The notes under the pieces were generated by a model that saw only the letters and a list, made by a program, of their open reading frames with translations, was not told where the DNA came from and searched no databases. A stretch of 64,000 nt of DNA from Amphibalanus amphitrite (Eukaryota > Arthropoda > Thecostraca > Balanomorpha > Balanidae), in the NCBI RefSeq assembly GCF_019059575.1, contig NW_024881713.1:186001-250000 (forward strand), given 5' to 3'. Below, in pieces: positions 9,275 through 20,869 of the stretch (position 1 is the first letter of the stretch; every line of letters starts with the position of its first letter). The position numbers and the translations under genes are program-made.

Positions 9275-10446
9275 AAGCGCCCCACTGGGGGGCTATTCAT
9301 AGCCCCCCTCCCGTTTTTCTGCAATAACTTCCAAACCGCTTGACGTATCGACGCCAAACTTTCAGTACCTTCGGCTGCATTAATTTGACACCTTGTGTCA
9401 ACATATGAACTTCGTAGCTGCCATAGGTCGGCCGAAAAGGACGTCAGAGTGACGTCATTTTAGACCGATTTCGACGCAAAACATTGAACCACGGCAATCG
9501 CTCCCAAGAGCTCAGTTTTTAAGCTAGATCCAATATCTTTGCATGGAGGACTCAGAATAAACTGCCCTATCAAACTGCCATCTCGGAATTTCAAAATTTT
9601 GAAAATTTTGAAAATTATACAAAATAAAATTCAGAATTTATATTTTTATATTTTTTCAACAACTTTTTGACTCTTCGAAAAAACCGGAATATATGTGATA
9701 GAACACATGCTTATGACTTACTCTAGCAAGTTTTAGCTAAATATCCTAAAAAAACGGCCAAGTTATACGCATTATTGCAAAAAAAAATTCACAATTATAA
9801 ATATTTCAAATTAATTTTCAGTACGTTTTTGACATCGTACACCAATATTAATAGCACCATCGTGTCCTAAGCTCGAACTGCATCCAATGGACACTTTTCT
9901 TGTTGAAAAATTTTAACTTTGAAATTTGACCTTTTTTTACCTAAAAGTGACCTGACCTAAATTCAACTCAAAATGATCTCGAATGACACAAACGACATCA
10001 AATTCGAAATCCATGGCCTAAGTGGTCCATAAAACATGTGTCACGTGATCGATGCATGATGTAATATTTCCGTGACCTGTGATGACCTGACCTTGACCTG
10101 AAAATCAAAGTACAAGTTTGATACCCTCAGGTTATCTAGAGTATCTGTTCACGAGTGTGTAAACCAAAAATAAGCCTGATCTGACTTGTAAGACGGCGGC
10201 CAGAGCCCAAAATGTGAACAAGCCAAAATGCTAATAATTTTTACTTTGTCCTGACCTGTGACATCATCGGTGACCTTGAGGTCAATGAAATTAGGTTTCG
10301 CTCGACAGTTTTTCCGGGGGTATCAGACCCCGTTTAAATTCTGACGATCGGCCCAGTACCAGTAGTTTAGGAGTTAGGAGGGGGGGGGGGGGGCTATGAA
10401 GAGCCCTCCTTGGGCGTGTTATACGCAGACCCCAGTGGGGCGCGGG
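9275..10446. mobile_element. TTAA-type element, family 2, copy B
   Basis: The right end is GGGGCGCGGG followed by TTAA at 10447-10450. The left end is decayed (TTAC, then AAGCGCCCCACTGGGG). Subterminal palindromes of the GGCTAT..ATAGCC type lie at both ends. The interior is AT-rich with scattered TGACCT hexamers near the right part. It matches, in reverse orientation, the two halves of the element at 45947-50298. No gene is present. Confidence 0.65.
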
Positions 10447-10522
10447 TTAAATCGGCTCCTGGGCTACGTAGCAACACACGGTAAGCGGCATTAGAAAAAG
10501 CGTAAACAAATCATGACTTAGA

Positions 10523-10688
10523 CAGGGGTGGACAATTGTGCCGGGTTGGGGTAGCACAAGCTTTCCCAATTCACGCCGGATTGGCTTTGGAGCCACAACA
10601 GACGGCGGAGGTTAATGTCACCGCTAGGGCGGCGGGGGCTTTGCTGCGCCCGTCCTATACCCCAACTCGGCACGTTTGTCCACCCGTG
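10523..10688. mobile_element. hAT-type MITE, 166 bp
   Basis: The termini CAGGGGTGGACAA and TTTGTCCACCCGTG form inverted repeats that extend inward through GTGCCGGGTTGGGGTA and its complement. Flanking 8-mers GACTTAGA and GACTTGAA match at six of eight positions, as expected for an aged 8-bp target duplication. Confidence 0.75.
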
Positions 10689-10704
10689 GACTTGAAAGAA
10701 AAAT

Positions 10705-11085
10705 ACATCAGTCATTTTTTTCTTTTCGATATTCTGCATTTGCTATTTTTTACATTTTTTGTCGATATTTTCTTTTTCGATATCATCTTGCTCAATATTT
10801 TGCCTTTTCGATAGCTATTTGTTCGATGTTTTGTCTCGCTATTTTGTTTTTTCGATACTTTATCTTCGATATTTTGCAACTCCGATACCTATTCTGCTAT
10901 TCGATAGGTATGTGCGACTTCGATATTTTGCGATTTGATATTTTGCCACTTCGATATTCTGTTTTTCGATATTTTGCAACGCCGACATTTTTCCTTTTCA
11001 ATATTCTGCTATCGATATCTTATCACTTTGATATCTTTCCTTCTATTTTGCGATTCGATGTTTTTCACTTCGATATTTTGTCCGG
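10705..11085. repeat. Degenerate TTCGATATTTTGC array
   Basis: About 380 bp consists of loosely repeated TTCGATATTTTGC, spaced 10-30 bp, giving a dense cluster of CGATA motifs. There is no fixed period and no coding. Confidence 0.75.
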
Positions 11086-11139
11086 AACCCGTCCAACGGA
11101 CCCATTTCCCATCAGTGTATTAAAAAATGGATGTTGCAC

Positions 11140-12262
11140 TTCGCGCCGGGCTGGGGGGGGGGGTGTTTAAACACCCCCCTGCGGTTTTTGGCACACCTGT
11201 TTGTTCATCTTTTCCGCACATGTTGTGAAAATTTAAGATCCAGGTCGCTCAAGGTCAGGTCACTAGGTCACGCCAAGTGAGACGCACCTCAGAAAAAAAA
11301 TTAGAACACTCTCAAACATCGGGATGCAGGTAAAATTGACACACTGAACCGGAAAATGGCACCTGTGACCCCTCGTCATGTCCTCGAGGTCATCTCAGGT
11401 CATAAATGCACAGCAGCTGTATGTACTCACAGTCCTGCACAATCCTATCTGCACAACGTCCCGTATCCTATCGATATCCTTGCCATAGTATTTTACGCAT
11501 CACCTCATAATCACCTCAACTGAAAAGCCATGATGCTTGTGGATGTTGTTGTATGTACGCAAATAAATAAAATGAAAATAAATAGTATCTAACAGTTTTT
11601 TCGCTAAAAACTTCTGATAGCGTCATGCGAGAGCGATGAAAACGCCTTAGACGTGTTCGGCTGGACGATGTGGATCGACTGATATACAGCGTGACCTTTT
11701 CCGGTCAGGTCAGGACCTTGACCTGAGGTCAAATTTTCAAGTTGACCTTTCAAGGTCAAAGTAGAGTTTATTCGAAGCGTCCCGACGAGAGAAACACGAT
11801 GCTTAAAAGTAATGCCGTGGCTCTTTTGAGTCAAAAGTTATTGCCGAAAAACACTTTTCGTAAAAACGGCTATTTTTAGAGTTTTTGCCCTCTGGAGGCT
11901 AAACCGTTGACCTGAGGTCAAATCTTAGGACATGTTAAAGAAAGAGTGTTAAAAGAGCTGTCGAATGCGCTTTTCCGCGGTGCTGTAGCTCTATCGGTTC
12001 TCGAGTTAGCCGTGAGCAATTGCATGTTGAAAAAGCTAACATTTTACCTTTGGTGACCTCTGGTGACCTGACCTTTGACCTGACCCAAAAATGACTGAGG
12101 TGTTTTCGTCCTTATTTTGGACATTCTTTCGATATCCGCTTACCGCGTGTCGCTACTTGGCCCATGAGCCGAGTTGGAAGAGGGGGGGGGGGGGGTGTTC
12201 AGTTCAGACAGTAGACACCCCCGGCCCGGCGCGGAAGTCTCGGAGCACCGGCCCGGCGCGGG
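11140..12262. mobile_element. TTAA-type element, family 1-like, copy C (left end decayed)
   Basis: The right end is GGCGCGGG with TTAA at 12263-12266. The left end (TCGCGCCGGGCTGG) lacks a clear TTAA. The GTGTTTAAACAC palindrome between G and C runs sits near 11160. The palindromic half-site core lies reversed at about 11640-11800. No gene is present. Confidence 0.65.
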
Positions 12263-12266
12263 TTAA

Positions 12267-12673
12267 AAGCTCCTCAGAGAAGTAACTCTAGTCTCAAAAA
12301 AGTTTAAGTACGGAATTACGACAACTTCCAAAAAGCTATAGACTGATATCATCGAAAACTTATCTTTTCCTTTGATAACAGGAATTGGAAAAGCAGGTTA
12401 GTCATGATGCTCAATCCCGTAAAACGTCGACCTCTGATGACTGAAGGCGCACCCGAGAAGCCAGTCAGTAAGCGTGACGTACGCTTTGGTATGTAACCTG
12501 ACCCTAAAGGCCTAAACAATGGAAATCAACGGAGAGGGAGGGGCTGGGATTTCGCAGAGGCAGGGGTTCTGCTCCTCCCAGTAGCCAATCGGGGCATGTC
12601 ACAGCAGACCGGAAAGCCCTCCTATACTGGCCGTGCAACGGTCAAGTGTCCTGAAATCCCCCGCTGACCCAAT
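12267..12673. other. No gene recognised
   Basis: This unique-looking sequence lies between copy C and the hAT-like element. I see no coding potential or clear repeat structure. Confidence 0.4.
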
Positions 12674-13668
12674 CAGGGTTGTATACCAATCAAGTCGATT
12701 GAATTGATTGATTTGTTTCAACGCGTATTTTGAGTTGATTGGATTGAGTCGATTGACTTTTCGAGATGACTAGTTGACTGACTCGTTTGACTTTAGTGAC
12801 TGGTTGACTGATTTGATTCCCGAAAATTAGAGTGACTCGTATGATTGAGTCGATTGAATGGAAAGTTCAAATAAGTTTTAGTTGACGAAAAATAATGACA
12901 CCAATTGATGACATAAAAGATCACAAAACTACATTGAAAACTGCTTGTCATCACAGCTGCAATATGGGGTAGATGGCCAAATAAAGAACAGGGCCTAAAC
13001 ATGAACAGCCAACTTAGACTAGACTTTCAACTGCAATAACTGCTCCAATCCTGGTGATAGAACCTGGCGATGCACCTACCTACCTTTCTGCACTCAGCAG
13101 GTAACTTTTTTTTTAATCCAGATGATAAAGTGCAAGGCTCTAAATACTAATAAAGTGTGATTAATTTATAATTCACATCTCCACACCGCCTCAGAAACAA
13201 CCCACTGAACTCTTTAAATATCTCAAACCCCTACAAAAATAACTGAAACAAAAGCGCCGTTTTCGTCTCGCTAATTACATTTACGTGCAAAATTAATAGC
13301 TAATTTGCTGCATTGTTTAATTTGCAGCAGAACGTTTGTTGATCCTTTTCTCCTGAGAGCCTAAGCATAACATATTTAATATATTTCATTTTCCTTAAAA
13401 TATTTTACCGAATATTATTAAGTGGTTTTATTTCAAATGAAATAATAATTAAAACGAAATTGGTGTTGTACAGCCGATTTATTTTATGATGATATAGGTA
13501 CCATACTACATGATAATCAATGACGTCATCGTACTAAAAAATCAAAAGATGTAGAATAAGGATTTATTAAAGCTTAGCATACTTATTGGCAAAACGTTTT
13601 TCGCAGTCGCACCGTGCCGTTTTCTCGCGTTTTAATTTCCCGATTGTTCCTACTTCCTTTGTCCTTAT

Positions 13669-14844
13669 CCCGCGCGGGGCTGGGGTCTCCAGCCGAACGC
13701 GCGGGGCTGGGGGGGGGGGTAAATTTTACCCCCCTGTTATCTCCCGAACTAATGGTCCGATTTGGAAAATTCAAACGCCAATCGAAAGCTCTCATCACGA
13801 ACTACTAAAAACATGTACTTAATTTAAAGTTTGAGGTCAAGGTCAAGGTCAGGTCAAGGGTACAAATTGCAAGTTTCTACAGTATCGGCCTTGCACCGTA
13901 GTTGCCGAAGAATGGAGTCATGGACTGAGACTGATCGCCCAAAACGTGTTCTTAGGCTACCAAGACAATATTCGTTGCATACAATATCATTCAGAGGTCA
14001 AGGTCAAGGTCAGGTCAGGTCAGGTCAGGTCACCAAAAAACAAAATATAGAAAAGGGCATGTGCGACACATGTTTTATGAGTCATTTTACTCATAGAATT
14101 CAATAGGCACACTCAATAAGTGATATGGACCACCTCTGGATGAATTTCAGGTCGAGGTCAGGTCAAGGTCAGGTCAAGTGAGGTCAAATTTTGAAGTTGG
14201 TTGTTAAGGCTTAAAAGGGTGTCTATCTGATGCAGTTTTTCACGGCGAATCGAATGGTGCTATTTTTGTTTCCGTACGAGGTCTAAAACTTCCAAAAAAA
14301 GTCATTTTTCAAAAAATTTGTGTGTCGTGACGTCATAAAATTTTGAATAACTCCCACATTTTTGAACCGATTCTTCTAAAATTTGGTATGTAGGTGCACA
14401 TAGACCACTACTCTGACATATATTCCGGTTTTTTCGATAGACTCAAAATTTTGGATTTTATAATGATTTTCCCAAAAAAGTCAGTTTTTTGAAAAAATTT
14501 AGGCCAAAATCTAAAATTTTCAAAAAACCGAGATAGCCATTTGATAGACAAAGTAAAATTACGTATAACCTTTTTTGTTACGTCTTGATTCCTTTAAAAA
14601 TGAAGATGTTAGCGGCGTTTGAACTTTTGCCGTTTTTGAGGCGAAAATGGCGAACATGACGTCACTAAAACGTCAATTTCTCAAAAATTTTCCGACGGAT
14701 TTCGCTCAAATTTTCAGGGAACGTGTCAAATTGATGTAAGAAAAGGTACTGAAAGTTTGGCGGCGCTGCGCGCCGCCGTTTTTGAGATATCGCAAAAATT
14801 CGCGAGGGGGGGTAAAATTTACCCCCCCCCCAGCCCCGCGCGGG
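13669..14844. mobile_element. TTAA-type element, family 3, copy D
   Basis: The ends are CCCGCGCGGGGC and GCCCCGCGCGGG, flanked by TTAT (left) and TTAA (right). G-run / GTAAATTTTAC / C-run palindromes lie at both ends, a GC hairpin near 14758-14783, and dense AGGTCA arrays at 13830-13860, 13996-14032 and 14148-14185. There is no coding. Confidence 0.78.
13830..14190. promoter_or_regulatory. AGGTCA direct-repeat arrays
   Basis: Three clusters of AGGTCA in direct repeat appear, spaced by zero bases (AGGTCAAGGTCA) or overlapping with a 5-base period (AGGTCAGGTCAGGTCA). These match consensus half-sites of nuclear receptors, and TCAAGGTCA also matches the FTZ-F1/ERR extended site. Function is inferred only from the motif. 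Confidence 0.5.
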
Positions 14845-16449
14845 TTAACTTATCCTGTGGTTCCAGAGTCCCTGTCTTCTCCATTTCCTTTTAAATATAT
14901 TTTTAATCCTCATCCCTATCCCCCAGTCCTAACAGTTTCAAATTGCATTGCAATAAAATGTTTTGAATTCTTCACATATAACCTATCTATACCTTCGTTG
15001 GTACTGTTGGTAGCCAGTGAAACATCTAGGCAGGTAAGTAGGTACCTACTTGCTTTCCTGCTGTCTTCATAAAGCATAGGTACCTAATGAAGTTGTCAAA
15101 TTTGTAGCACATTTTCAACACTTTCATATGGTGTCAGTGTGGCATGAAACCTAGCTAGGTTCATTATGTTCAGGGTTCATTTCAAATGAGCTCCGCATAA
15201 CTCACATAAGAGACAGACAGGGGCTTTACATGGGGTAGATGGCCTGATGACTTAGCTGGAATATGGCCAAAATTAAATTGACAACTTTTAGGTGAAAGGT
15301 GGTGATTTGGGTTAAGGGGCGAGTCAACTACTGGGCTATTTTGCACCCATTAAATGAAACTTCTGCTCCAATCAATATTACTATTTGAGGAGGGTGCGTC
15401 TGTCCGTTACCGAGGTCCCGACTTGGTGGTGCTTTGCGTGGACTACAGGCCAGACCGTTGCACCTATCCCGGTGAAACTTGCACAACTCATAGATCAAGG
15501 ATGCGCGACGTGCCTTTGAGGGGTCTCAGCTCGATCGGGTCGATAGGGAGCGCGTGGCGCGTGCTCAAAAAGTGCAAATTCGCGTCATAGACTTTACATG
15601 TATAAACCGGCGTGCGAAATCGGGCGAAAACGGCAAATTTTGGCCGACAGGGTCCAGTTCCCGTGCAATATCTTGGTGACCAGGGGTCCGACCGGCACGT
15701 GGAAAACAGCATCGTGTACAGAATTGAACGGGCTATTGAATGGTGTGCAATGCAGAGGATAGCACGCGCCACGTGCACCGGAGAGGGCACTTTTATTTGA
15801 AAAATTGCGGTTTTTGAGGGATTTTGGAATTAATTTTATTTTTAGGTGACCGTTAAATGGAGCTAGTTGAATCAACGCCTATTTGCAAGAGAAAGGTACC
15901 GCCTCTCATATAAAAATTGTGAATAGCTAATTGATCGACGCCAAGGTGGTACAAATCGCTAGAGAAAATGGTGTTTGTCGATGATGTGCCACTTTATTAA
16001 TTACACGGGTTTTGCTGCATAACCTGATACGTTTGGCAATTGAAAATGGCACCGTTGGAAAGAGCATTCAATTCTGTCCAAGATTCACTCTTCATGTTTG
16101 CATGATGAGCAACAGTATTCTTAAAAATGTAAATGTTCCAAACCATTACATTGTCATTTTTAGCGAAATTCAGCGATGGCCCTCAAAAGACTTCACGCCA
16201 GTTTTCGAATCATTCTTAAGTAGAACGCATGATAATACGACACGGGCACCTCGATGCGATGCATCTTTTTTATTACAAAATGCTTGGCCGTCGAAAAGCA
16301 ATCGAACGAAATGGATACCAGCCAAATCGACACAGACCAACCCAATACCCACGGGTCTAAAATAACCATTCTTCGCGTTGCGGAGCACGCGGGTCACCCT
16401 AGTTCTACCCATTGAACCTCAATATCATGGTCCACCTGTCCATCACTAG
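14845..16449. other. Interior of hAT-like element, no gene recognised
   Basis: About 1.6 kb of mixed sequence lies between two nested elements. Short open frames occur, but none has a recognisable domain or shows coding-like composition. Confidence 0.5.
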
Positions 16450-17457
16450 CCCGCGCACCGACGGGGGTCTGCGCCAACTTAGTACCGACGGGGGGGGGGG
16501 GGCGGATGACCGCCCCCCCCCTGAGATCTCGAGAACGAAGCAAGATAGCGACAAGCGGTAAACGGCATCGGATACGCACGGACAAGGTCTACAATTTTTA
16601 CTAAGGTCATTTTCAGGTCAGGTCAAAGATGACGTCACAGGGGTCGAAAAAGTCAAAATGGCGGCGCTAGATATGGAGAGGGTTTTTCTCGAATAACTTT
16701 CGAAGTAGTCAAGATAGGAACAAACTAAGGGCATCATCGTGATCCTCTCGTCGATCCGCATCGAATGATATATATGTTGACCTCGAAAGGTCAAGGTCAA
16801 AGGTTGACCTCAGGTCACGTGACCTCGAGGTCATCATGTATATCATTCGATGCGTCTTGACGAGCTGAACACAATGAGACCATCCGCGCGGCTGTATCTT
16901 GTTCCTGTAAGGAGTTATTGGCAAAAAACCTTTGGTGACCTTTGATGACGTCACATGACCTTACAGCTGCCCAACAGCAAAACAGACCTCAAGGTAGTGA
17001 AGGTTGATCGTATGTGAAGTCATGTATGGTATATGGGGCCATTCCGACCCGTTTTAGTGGTAAAAACAGGGAGTTGATTTTTCCCCCATTGACTTATAAT
17101 GGGGAGGTCGCGAAATTGACCTGACCTTAGGTCACCGACATCAAAATTCCGAGATATACAAATTGTAGCTACTAATGACCTAATAATATCCTGCGACTTT
17201 CAAAGGCCTCCGACATCTACTGTAGCTCTGGCACGGTGACAAAGTTGCAAAAAAGTGACTTGAGGTTGGGTCATTCAAAGTGACCTGGTGACCTGACCTT
17301 AAAAGTTAGGAGGTTCAAACTTGCACACCATGTGTAAAATTGATGAGGTTATAGTCATACCAAATTTCGCGGCGCTACGCGCCGCGGTTTTCCCGCTATC
17401 CGCGAAAAACCTCAGGGGGGGGGGGCGGATATCCGCCCCCCCCCGTCGGTGCGCGGG
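16450..17457. mobile_element. CTAG-flanked relative of the TTAA elements, family 4, copy E
   Basis: The ends are CCCGCGCACCGACGG and CCGTCGGTGCGCGGG, flanked by CTAG on both sides (16446-16449 and 17458-17461). G-run / GCGGATATCCGC / C-run palindromes are at both ends (left copy slightly mutated), with a GC hairpin at about 17368-17393 and the palindromic half-site core at 16735-16880. It is 1,008 bp and has no transposase. Confidence 0.8.
16735..16880. promoter_or_regulatory. Palindromic half-site core (copy E)
   Basis: CATCGAATGATAT and ATATCATTCGATGCG face each other across a cluster of TGACCT, AGGTCA and GTCACGTGAC. The layout matches the core of copy A although the element ends belong to a different family. 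Confidence 0.55.
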
Positions 17458-17540
17458 CTAGGTATCCTTCCTTATTACATAGAAACTTTGAATGGCATGA
17501 CAATTTATAATTTTAAATGACAATATTTTTGTTTCTTCTG

Positions 17541-17585
17541 TAGGTAGGTAGGTAGGTAGGTAGGTAGGTAGGTAGGTAGGTAGGT
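17541..17585. repeat. (GTAG)n microsatellite
   Basis: There are about eleven uninterrupted GTAG units. The array lies inside the right part of the hAT-like element. Confidence 0.95.
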
Positions 17586-19784
17586 ACACCAGACTGCTAT
17601 GGACACTTTTCCAAGTTGGTGGGGCAAAGAACCTAATGTATGTCTTGGTTTGAGTCGTTTGATTGAGTTGATTGATTCCTTTCATTGTCGCGTTTGAGTC
17701 GATTGAATCAATTCCCGAAAACTGCTCTGACTTGATTGATTTGATTGGTTTCCCAAATTTGTCGTGATTGAATTGATTGCTATTGATTGAGTCATATACA
17801 ACCCTGGACCCAATGACTCTGACTCGGCGTATGTGAGGAAACGGGCCGATGACGAGTCAAGGATGTGAGAGCAGGGACACGGCAGTCGGCTGACACTGCC
17901 GGCTGGACGATAAGACCGATACTGGTGTTTGCTCGGCGAGCGCTGGAACTGCTCGGAGGTGATAGGCCACGGGTTTCATGAAGTGGCGCCACCACAGTCG
18001 CGTATCTCGGATTTTTTCCAGGGGGGTCCGCAGTCAAAAGGGCCCTTGACTGACTGGGTTGAAAGGGCCCTAAGCTTCAAAAGGGCTCTTAAAGCATGAG
18101 TTGAAAGGGCTGCGCCCTGCTGGGAGGGGGGGGGGGGTCGATTATATCGCTTTTAAAACTTTCAGCAAACGATGAGGACAACAGTAACTCTGTTAAAATG
18201 GACAACAGTTACTCTGTCCCCCTTAGATTTTCATAAAAACTGGTCCATGTGTACAGTTTTTGACGCTGATTCCAAAGATGAAGTCTGTTTTTCGCCACAT
18301 ATTATACTTTGGCCCCTAGACCCAGTAAACATGCCGACGTCGGCCCGACGTCGGCCGACGTCGGGGTGACGTCGGCAACTCGGCATCGGCATGCCGACGT
18401 CGGTCCAACCTCGGCACGACGTCGGCTGGATGTCGGATATGCCCGCATGTACCGACGTCCAGCCGAGGTCCAGCCGACGTCGGGCCGACGTCGGACCGAG
18501 ATCAATTGCTGAGGTCCAGCCGACGTCGGACCGACATCGGCCGCTGTTTTGACCGTTAAAATAATATGAAATACATGTTTCATGTTTCATAAAGAGCTTC
18601 TGTATTCAAAATATCCTCAGGAAACTCAAATCTTCCTCCACGCCGCAACCCCCTGATCCGGACTGGACGGGAAACTTTATCCCATTTGGGATTGCCCGTA
18701 AGCCGAGCTCGCCCGTAGTCGGGTGCGGTGAGTGCTTGGGGGCTGCTCAGCCTATCCTTTGGTCAGGCTCAGCCCCGGCAGCTCACCAGGGCCGGGCCCA
18801 GTTCATATAGAAAGGCCAGTCGCTGTCGGCAAGTGTCACTTTGCCAAAGTGCCACTTATCAAAGGGACACTTTGGGAAACGTTGGTGCAGGTGTGTAAGA
18901 GTGGCTATATGAATCCATTGTGGGGTCGCCCTTTCCAATAAGTGTCACGTAACAGCAATGGGACCAGGGACTCTATATGAACCCAGTAAACATGCCGAAG
19001 TCGGCCCGACGTCGGCCGACGTCGGGGTGACGTCGGCAACTCGGCATCGGCATGCCGACGTCGGCCCGACGTCGGTCCAACCTCGGCACGACGTCGGCTG
19101 GATGTCGGATATGCCCGCATGTACCGACGTCCAGCCGAGGTCCAGCCGACGTCGGGCCGACGTCGGACCGAGATCAATTGCTGAGGCCCAGCCGACGTCG
19201 GGCCGACGTCGGGGCGACGTCGGACCGACATCAGCCGCTGTTTTGACCGTTAAAATAATATAAAATACATGTTTCATGTTTCATAAAGAGCTTCTGTATT
19301 CAAAATATCCTCAGGAAACTCAAATCTTTCTCCACGCCGCAACCCCCTGATCCGGACTGGACGGGAAACTTTATCCCATTTGGGATTGCCCGTAAGCCGA
19401 GCTCGCCCGTAGCCGGGTGCAGTGAGTGCTTGGGGGCTGCTCGGCCTATCCTTTGGACAGGCTCAGCCCCGGCAACTCACCAGGGCCGGGCCCAGTTCAT
19501 ATAGAAAGGCCAGTCGGCAAGTGTCACTTTGCCAAAGTGCCACTTATCAAAGGGACACTTTGGGAAACGTTGGTGCAGGTGTGTAAGAGTGGCTATATGA
19601 ATCCATTGTGGGGTCGTCCTTTCCAATAAGTGTCACGTAACAGCAATGGGACCAGGGACTCTATATGAACTGGACCCAGGGTGCTCGCCAAGAAGACCAA
19701 TGTCTCCATCCTATCATCCTTCCGGTTCTGAAATGGTCTTGTCAGACCGAAAGGGCATAACCCAACAAAACAAACTATATTCGC

Positions 19785-19856
19785 TGGCTGCGTGGTGTAG
19801 TGGATAGCGCACTAACCTCGCGTTCAAATGACACAGGGTTTGAATCCCATCGCCGG
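19785..19856 (+). repeat. tRNA-like SINE head, copy 1
   Basis: A TGGTGTAGTGG A-box and a GGTTTGAATCC B-box are spaced as in tRNA. The flanks repeat with copies 2 and 3, and an acceptor-stem fold is not evident, so this is a tRNA-derived retroposon or tRNA relic, not a tRNA gene. Confidence 0.65.
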
Positions 19857-20308
19857 ATGATGCTTTTGGCGTGTTGTCCCAGTAAACATGCCGACGTCGG
19901 CGATTGGGGGGCTCGAATCCCGCCGCCGGTTGATATTTTTGGCGCGTTGTCCCAATAAACATGCCGACGTCGGCCCCGTCGATCCAACGACAAAAGATCT
20001 CGTCAACCTCGGCAAACGACCTCGGCCCGACGTCGGCTCGACGTCGGCTGGACTTCGGCTGGACGTCGGAACATGCGGGCATATCCGACGTCCAGCCGAT
20101 GTCGGGCCGAGGTTGAACCGACGTTGGGCCGACGTCGGGCCGAGGCTCGGCCCGACGTCGGGCCGACGTCGGCATGTTTGCTGGGGAACTGGACCCAGAG
20201 TGCTCGCCAAGAAGACCAATGTCTCCATCCTATCATCCTTCCGGCTCTGAGATGGTCTTGTCAGACCGAAAGGGCATAACCCAACAAAACAAACTAAATT
20301 CGCTATCT

Positions 20309-20380
20309 GGCTGCGTGGTGTAGTGGTTAGCGCGCTAACCTCGCGTTCAAATGTCACGGGGTCCGAATCCCATCGCCGGC
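20309..20380 (+). repeat. tRNA-like SINE head, copy 2
   Basis: It has the same A-box (TGGTGTAGTGG) and a B-box reading GGTCCGAATCC. It is nearly identical to copy 3 and is part of a tandem unit of about 490 bp. Confidence 0.65.
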
Positions 20381-20797
20381 TGATGCTTTTGGCGTGTTGT
20401 CCCAGTAAACATGCCGACGTCGGCGACTGGGGGCTCGAATCCCGCCGCCGGTTGATATTTTTGGCGCGTTGTCCCAATAAACATGCCGACGTCGGCCCCG
20501 TCGGTCCAACGACAAACGATCTCGTCAACCTCGGCAAACGACCTCGGCCCGACGTCGGCTCGACGTCGGCTGGACTTCGGCTGGACTTCGGAACATGCGG
20601 GCATATCCGACGTCCAGCCGATGTCGGGCCGAGGTTGAACCGACGTTGGGCCGACGTCGGCATGTTTGCTGGGGAACTGGACCCAGAGTGCTCGCCAAGA
20701 AGACCAATGTCTCCATCCTATCATCCTTCCGGCTCTGAATTGGTCTTGTCAGACCGAAAGGGCATAACCCAACAAAACAAACTAAATTCGCTATCTG

Positions 20798-20869
20798 GCT
20801 GCGTGGTGTAGTGGTTAGCGCGCTAACCTCGCGTTCAAATGTCACGGGGTCCGAATCCCATCGCCGGCT
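20798..20869 (+). repeat. tRNA-like SINE head, copy 3
   Basis: This is almost identical to copy 2, 489 bp away, showing that it spread by tandem duplication of the larger unit and not by a new retroposition. Confidence 0.65.

Larger units (their letters stand above)
12674..17806. mobile_element. hAT-like element, 5.1 kb, with perfect 8-bp target duplication
   Basis: The ends are CAGGGTTGTATA and TATACAACCCTG. GACCCAAT is present immediately outside both ends (12666-12673 and 17807-17814). Both subterminal regions (12690-12860 and 17640-17790) are rich in degenerate TTGATTGA repeats in opposite sense, which are likely transposase-binding arrays. The interior contains two other elements (13669-14844 and 16450-17457) and no recognisable transposase, so it is non-autonomous or gutted. 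Confidence 0.8.

Noticed and set aside
18302-18590. Coding interpretation of GACGTC-rich frames
   Set aside because: The frames consist of the palindromic decamer read in all phases.
20309-20380. Functional tRNA gene
   Set aside because: A and B boxes are present but the copies are part of larger tandem repeats and no clear acceptor stem was seen.
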